Origin: Candidatus Omnitrophota bacterium | GTDB lineage: Bacteria > Omnitrophota > Omnitrophia > Omnitrophales > Abzuiibacteriaceae | Length of the DNA stretch: 5,930 nucleotides | Direction of reading: 5' to 3' | Assembly: GCA_016206995.1 (NCBI GenBank) | Contig: JACQQN010000140.1 | Location: 1-5,930 of the forward strand | Part shown: piece after piece, positions 4,407 to 5,930 of the stretch | Numbering within the stretch: the first letter of the stretch is position 1 | Layout: every line of letters begins with the position of its first letter | The notes under the pieces: model-generated | Database searches by the model: none | The model's input: the letters and a program-made list of their open reading frames with translations, nothing else | Told to the model about the DNA's origin: nothing | Position numbers and translations under genes: made by a program

Positions 4407-5033
4407 ATGAAATTTCAATTAATTCCAAAAGAAGAAAAATTTTTTGAGCTGTTTGAGAATGCTGCAAAAAATGTTGAAAAAGGCATTCTTTCCTTAAAAT
4501 CGCTCGTGACCGATTATTCACAACTTACCAAGTATTCGCGCGAAGTAAAACAAGTGGAACATGATGGTGATACGTTGACGCATGAAATCATAATGAAACT
4601 TAATAAAACTTTTGTGACACCGATAGATCGCGACGACATCCATGAACTTGCCTGTACACTCGACGACATTATTGACATGGGGTGGGGAGTGGCTGATAGG
4701 TTTGTTTTATATAAAATTGAGCAGCCCACAACTGAGATGATCGAGATCATCGATCTTTTAGTCCGTGCCGTTGAAGAAATTCGAAAAGGTATTTCGAAAA
4801 TGAGCCATCTTCGCTATGACCATATTTTGGAACATTGCATCGCGGTTGATCGGTTGGAAAACCAAGTGGATCAAATTGTACGCCATGCTGTTGCGGCGAT
4901 GATGAATAGCCCATCAGAACAACCGCTTCGGGTCATGAAGCTAAAAGAAATTTATGACCATTTGGAACGCGCAGCTGATAAATGTGCTGATGTCGCGAAT
5001 GTGCTTGAATCCGTCATTTTAAAACAAAGTTAA
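4407..5033 (+). CDS. DUF47/PhoU-like Pit accessory protein (208 aa)
   Basis: DUF47 proteins have the all-helical PhoU fold, bind metal clusters, and are encoded beside Pit transporters, where they are thought to regulate phosphate uptake; the mechanism is not settled. The sequence fits throughout. It has the N-terminal KEEKFFELFENAAKNVEKG (8-26), E51-H-D-G-D55, DRDDIHELACTLDDIIDMG (74-92) with the D86-x3-D90 motif, and the C-terminal LKEIYDHLERAADKCADVAN (179-198) with the E187-x3-D191 motif. The 208-residue length is standard. GGGAGG (4392-4397) lies nine bases before the ATG, a good ribosome site. The gene begins 45 bases after the arsC remnant with no terminator between, so read-through from the ars promoter is likely. 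A weak TTGCAG (4321-4326) with 17-base spacing to TTTATT (4344-4349), inside the remnant, could be a separate promoter. The pit gene follows after ten bases. Confidence 0.93.
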   Translation: MKFQLIPKEEKFFELFENAAKNVEKGILSLKSLVTDYSQLTKYSREVKQVEHDGDTLTHEIIMKLNKTFVTPIDRDDIHELACTLDDIIDMGWGVADRFVLYKIEQPTTEMIEIIDLLVRAVEEIRKGISKMSHLRYDHILEHCIAVDRLENQVDQIVRHAVAAMMNSPSEQPLRVMKLKEIYDHLERAADKCADVANVLESVILKQS

Positions 5034-5043
5034 ACCATATCAT

Positions 5044-5930
5044 ATGACAGTTGGCCTTGTCCTTTTGATTGCGTTAGCACTTGCTTTTGATTTCCTAAAT
5101 GGATTTCATGATTCGGCCAATTCGATTGCGACGGTCGTCTCAACCCGCGTTCTTTCCCCGCGTTACGCTGTGATCTGGGCAGCTTTTTTTAACTTCATTG
5201 CGTTTTTGTTTTTTGGTTTGCATGTTGCCAATACCATTGGCAAGGGAATCATTGATATTTCGATTGTGAATGAGCACGTCATTTTAGGCGCACTTGTTGG
5301 CGCTTGCGGTTGGAACATCATTACTTGGTATTTTGGTTTACCGACCAGCTCTTCACATGCGTTGATCGGCGGGATGATTGGGGCGGGGCTTCTGAAAGCC
5401 GGGCCAAGCGCCTTGGTTTGGTCGGGGATTATAAAAACAGTTGCCTTCATTTTTATTTCGCCCATTGCAGGTCTTATTTTGGGGTTGTGTTTAGGCATCA
5501 TTGTTTATTGGTCTTTTCACAAATCCACACCGCAAAAAGTCGACCACCTTTTCAGAGGCGGCCAATTGGTTTCAGCTGCTCTTTACAGCATGGGTCACGG
5601 CGGGAATGACGCGCAAAAAACAATGGGAATTATCGCAAGCCTTCTCTTTAGTGCAAATTTGCTGGGCCCCACCTTCCATGTTCCATTCTGGATTGTGATT
5701 GCATGCCATACCGCGATCGCGCTGGGGACGATGTTTGGAGGTTTGAGAATTGTAAAAACCATGGGGCAAAAAGTGGCAAAATTAAAACCCATCGATGGTT
5801 TTTGTGCTGAAGCTGGTGCTGCGACAATGCTTTTCACTTCGTCCGCTCTTGGCGTTCCGGTCAGTACGACACACACCATCACAGGAGCTATTATGGGTGT
5901 CGGCTCCCTCAAAAGGCTAAGCGCCGTTCG
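5044..5930 (+). CDS. Pit-family inorganic phosphate transporter, 3' end beyond window
   Basis: This inner-membrane permease imports phosphate, in bacteria usually as a metal-phosphate complex with protons; arsenate can enter the same way. The two inverted halves of the family are visible. The first has FLNGFHDSANSIATVV (17-32) and GLPTSSSHALIGGMIGAG (98-115). The second has SMGHGGNDAQKTMGII (182-197) and LGVPVSTTHTITGAIMGVGS (269-288). Many hydrophobic segments lie between. The frame is open from ATG 5044 to the last base, giving 295 full codons; short bacterial Pit proteins are about 330 residues, so roughly the final helix is missing. There is no Shine-Dalgarno. The gene starts ten bases after the DUF47 stop, so it is probably translated by coupling as the second member of the pair. 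It is the last gene of a probable arsR-acr3-remnant-DUF47-pit transcription unit. Confidence 0.95.
   Translation, partial: MTVGLVLLIALALAFDFLNGFHDSANSIATVVSTRVLSPRYAVIWAAFFNFIAFLFFGLHVANTIGKGIIDISIVNEHVILGALVGACGWNIITWYFGLPTSSSHALIGGMIGAGLLKAGPSALVWSGIIKTVAFIFISPIAGLILGLCLGIIVYWSFHKSTPQKVDHLFRGGQLVSAALYSMGHGGNDAQKTMGIIASLLFSANLLGPTFHVPFWIVIACHTAIALGTMFGGLRIVKTMGQKVAKLKPIDGFCAEAGAATMLFTSSALGVPVSTTHTITGAIMGVGSLKRLSAV

Overview
The window comes from a bacterium with moderately AT-rich DNA. The phylum cannot be fixed from sequence alone. A stand-alone CxxC-x17-CxxC zinc ribbon, an Arg/Gly-rich low-complexity protein and a CarD-type regulator together recall poorly cultured Gram-negative lineages such as Omnitrophota or deltaproteobacterial-type groups; this is an impression, not a result. 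Some genes have clear Shine-Dalgarno sites. Others appear to start at or within a few bases of their transcription start, so the host probably uses both leadered and leaderless mRNAs.

Layout: positions 1-322 hold no convincing gene but carry three successive hairpins, two of them terminator-like. Two small plus-strand genes follow: a Lys/Arg-rich 51-residue protein (323-478) and a 53-residue zinc ribbon (524-685). On the minus strand lie a doubtful ORF (615-800), a beta-type carbonic anhydrase (845-1384), a bidirectional-looking terminator (1455-1486), and a probable two-gene unit of a CarD-family RNA polymerase-binding protein (1934-2485) and an Arg/Gly-rich protein with one coiled-coil helix (1514-1897). 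From 2729 onward everything reads rightwards: a promoter with an overlapping ArsR-type operator, arsR, the arsenite exporter gene acr3, a decayed remnant that I read as arsC, a DUF47/PhoU-like gene, and pit, which is cut by the window end.

Function: the right half is an arsenic/phosphate module. ArsR should release the promoter when it binds As(III), allowing Acr3 to export arsenite. The arsenate reductase that would normally sit third appears to be a fossil: its P-loop is recognisable but the catalytic Cys codon has changed, there is an in-frame stop, and most of the middle is missing. DUF47 and Pit form the usual low-affinity phosphate import pair. No terminator separates them from the ars genes, so arsenite may induce a phosphate importer, which is also the entry route for arsenate. 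No mobile element, CRISPR array, tRNA or rRNA was recognised.
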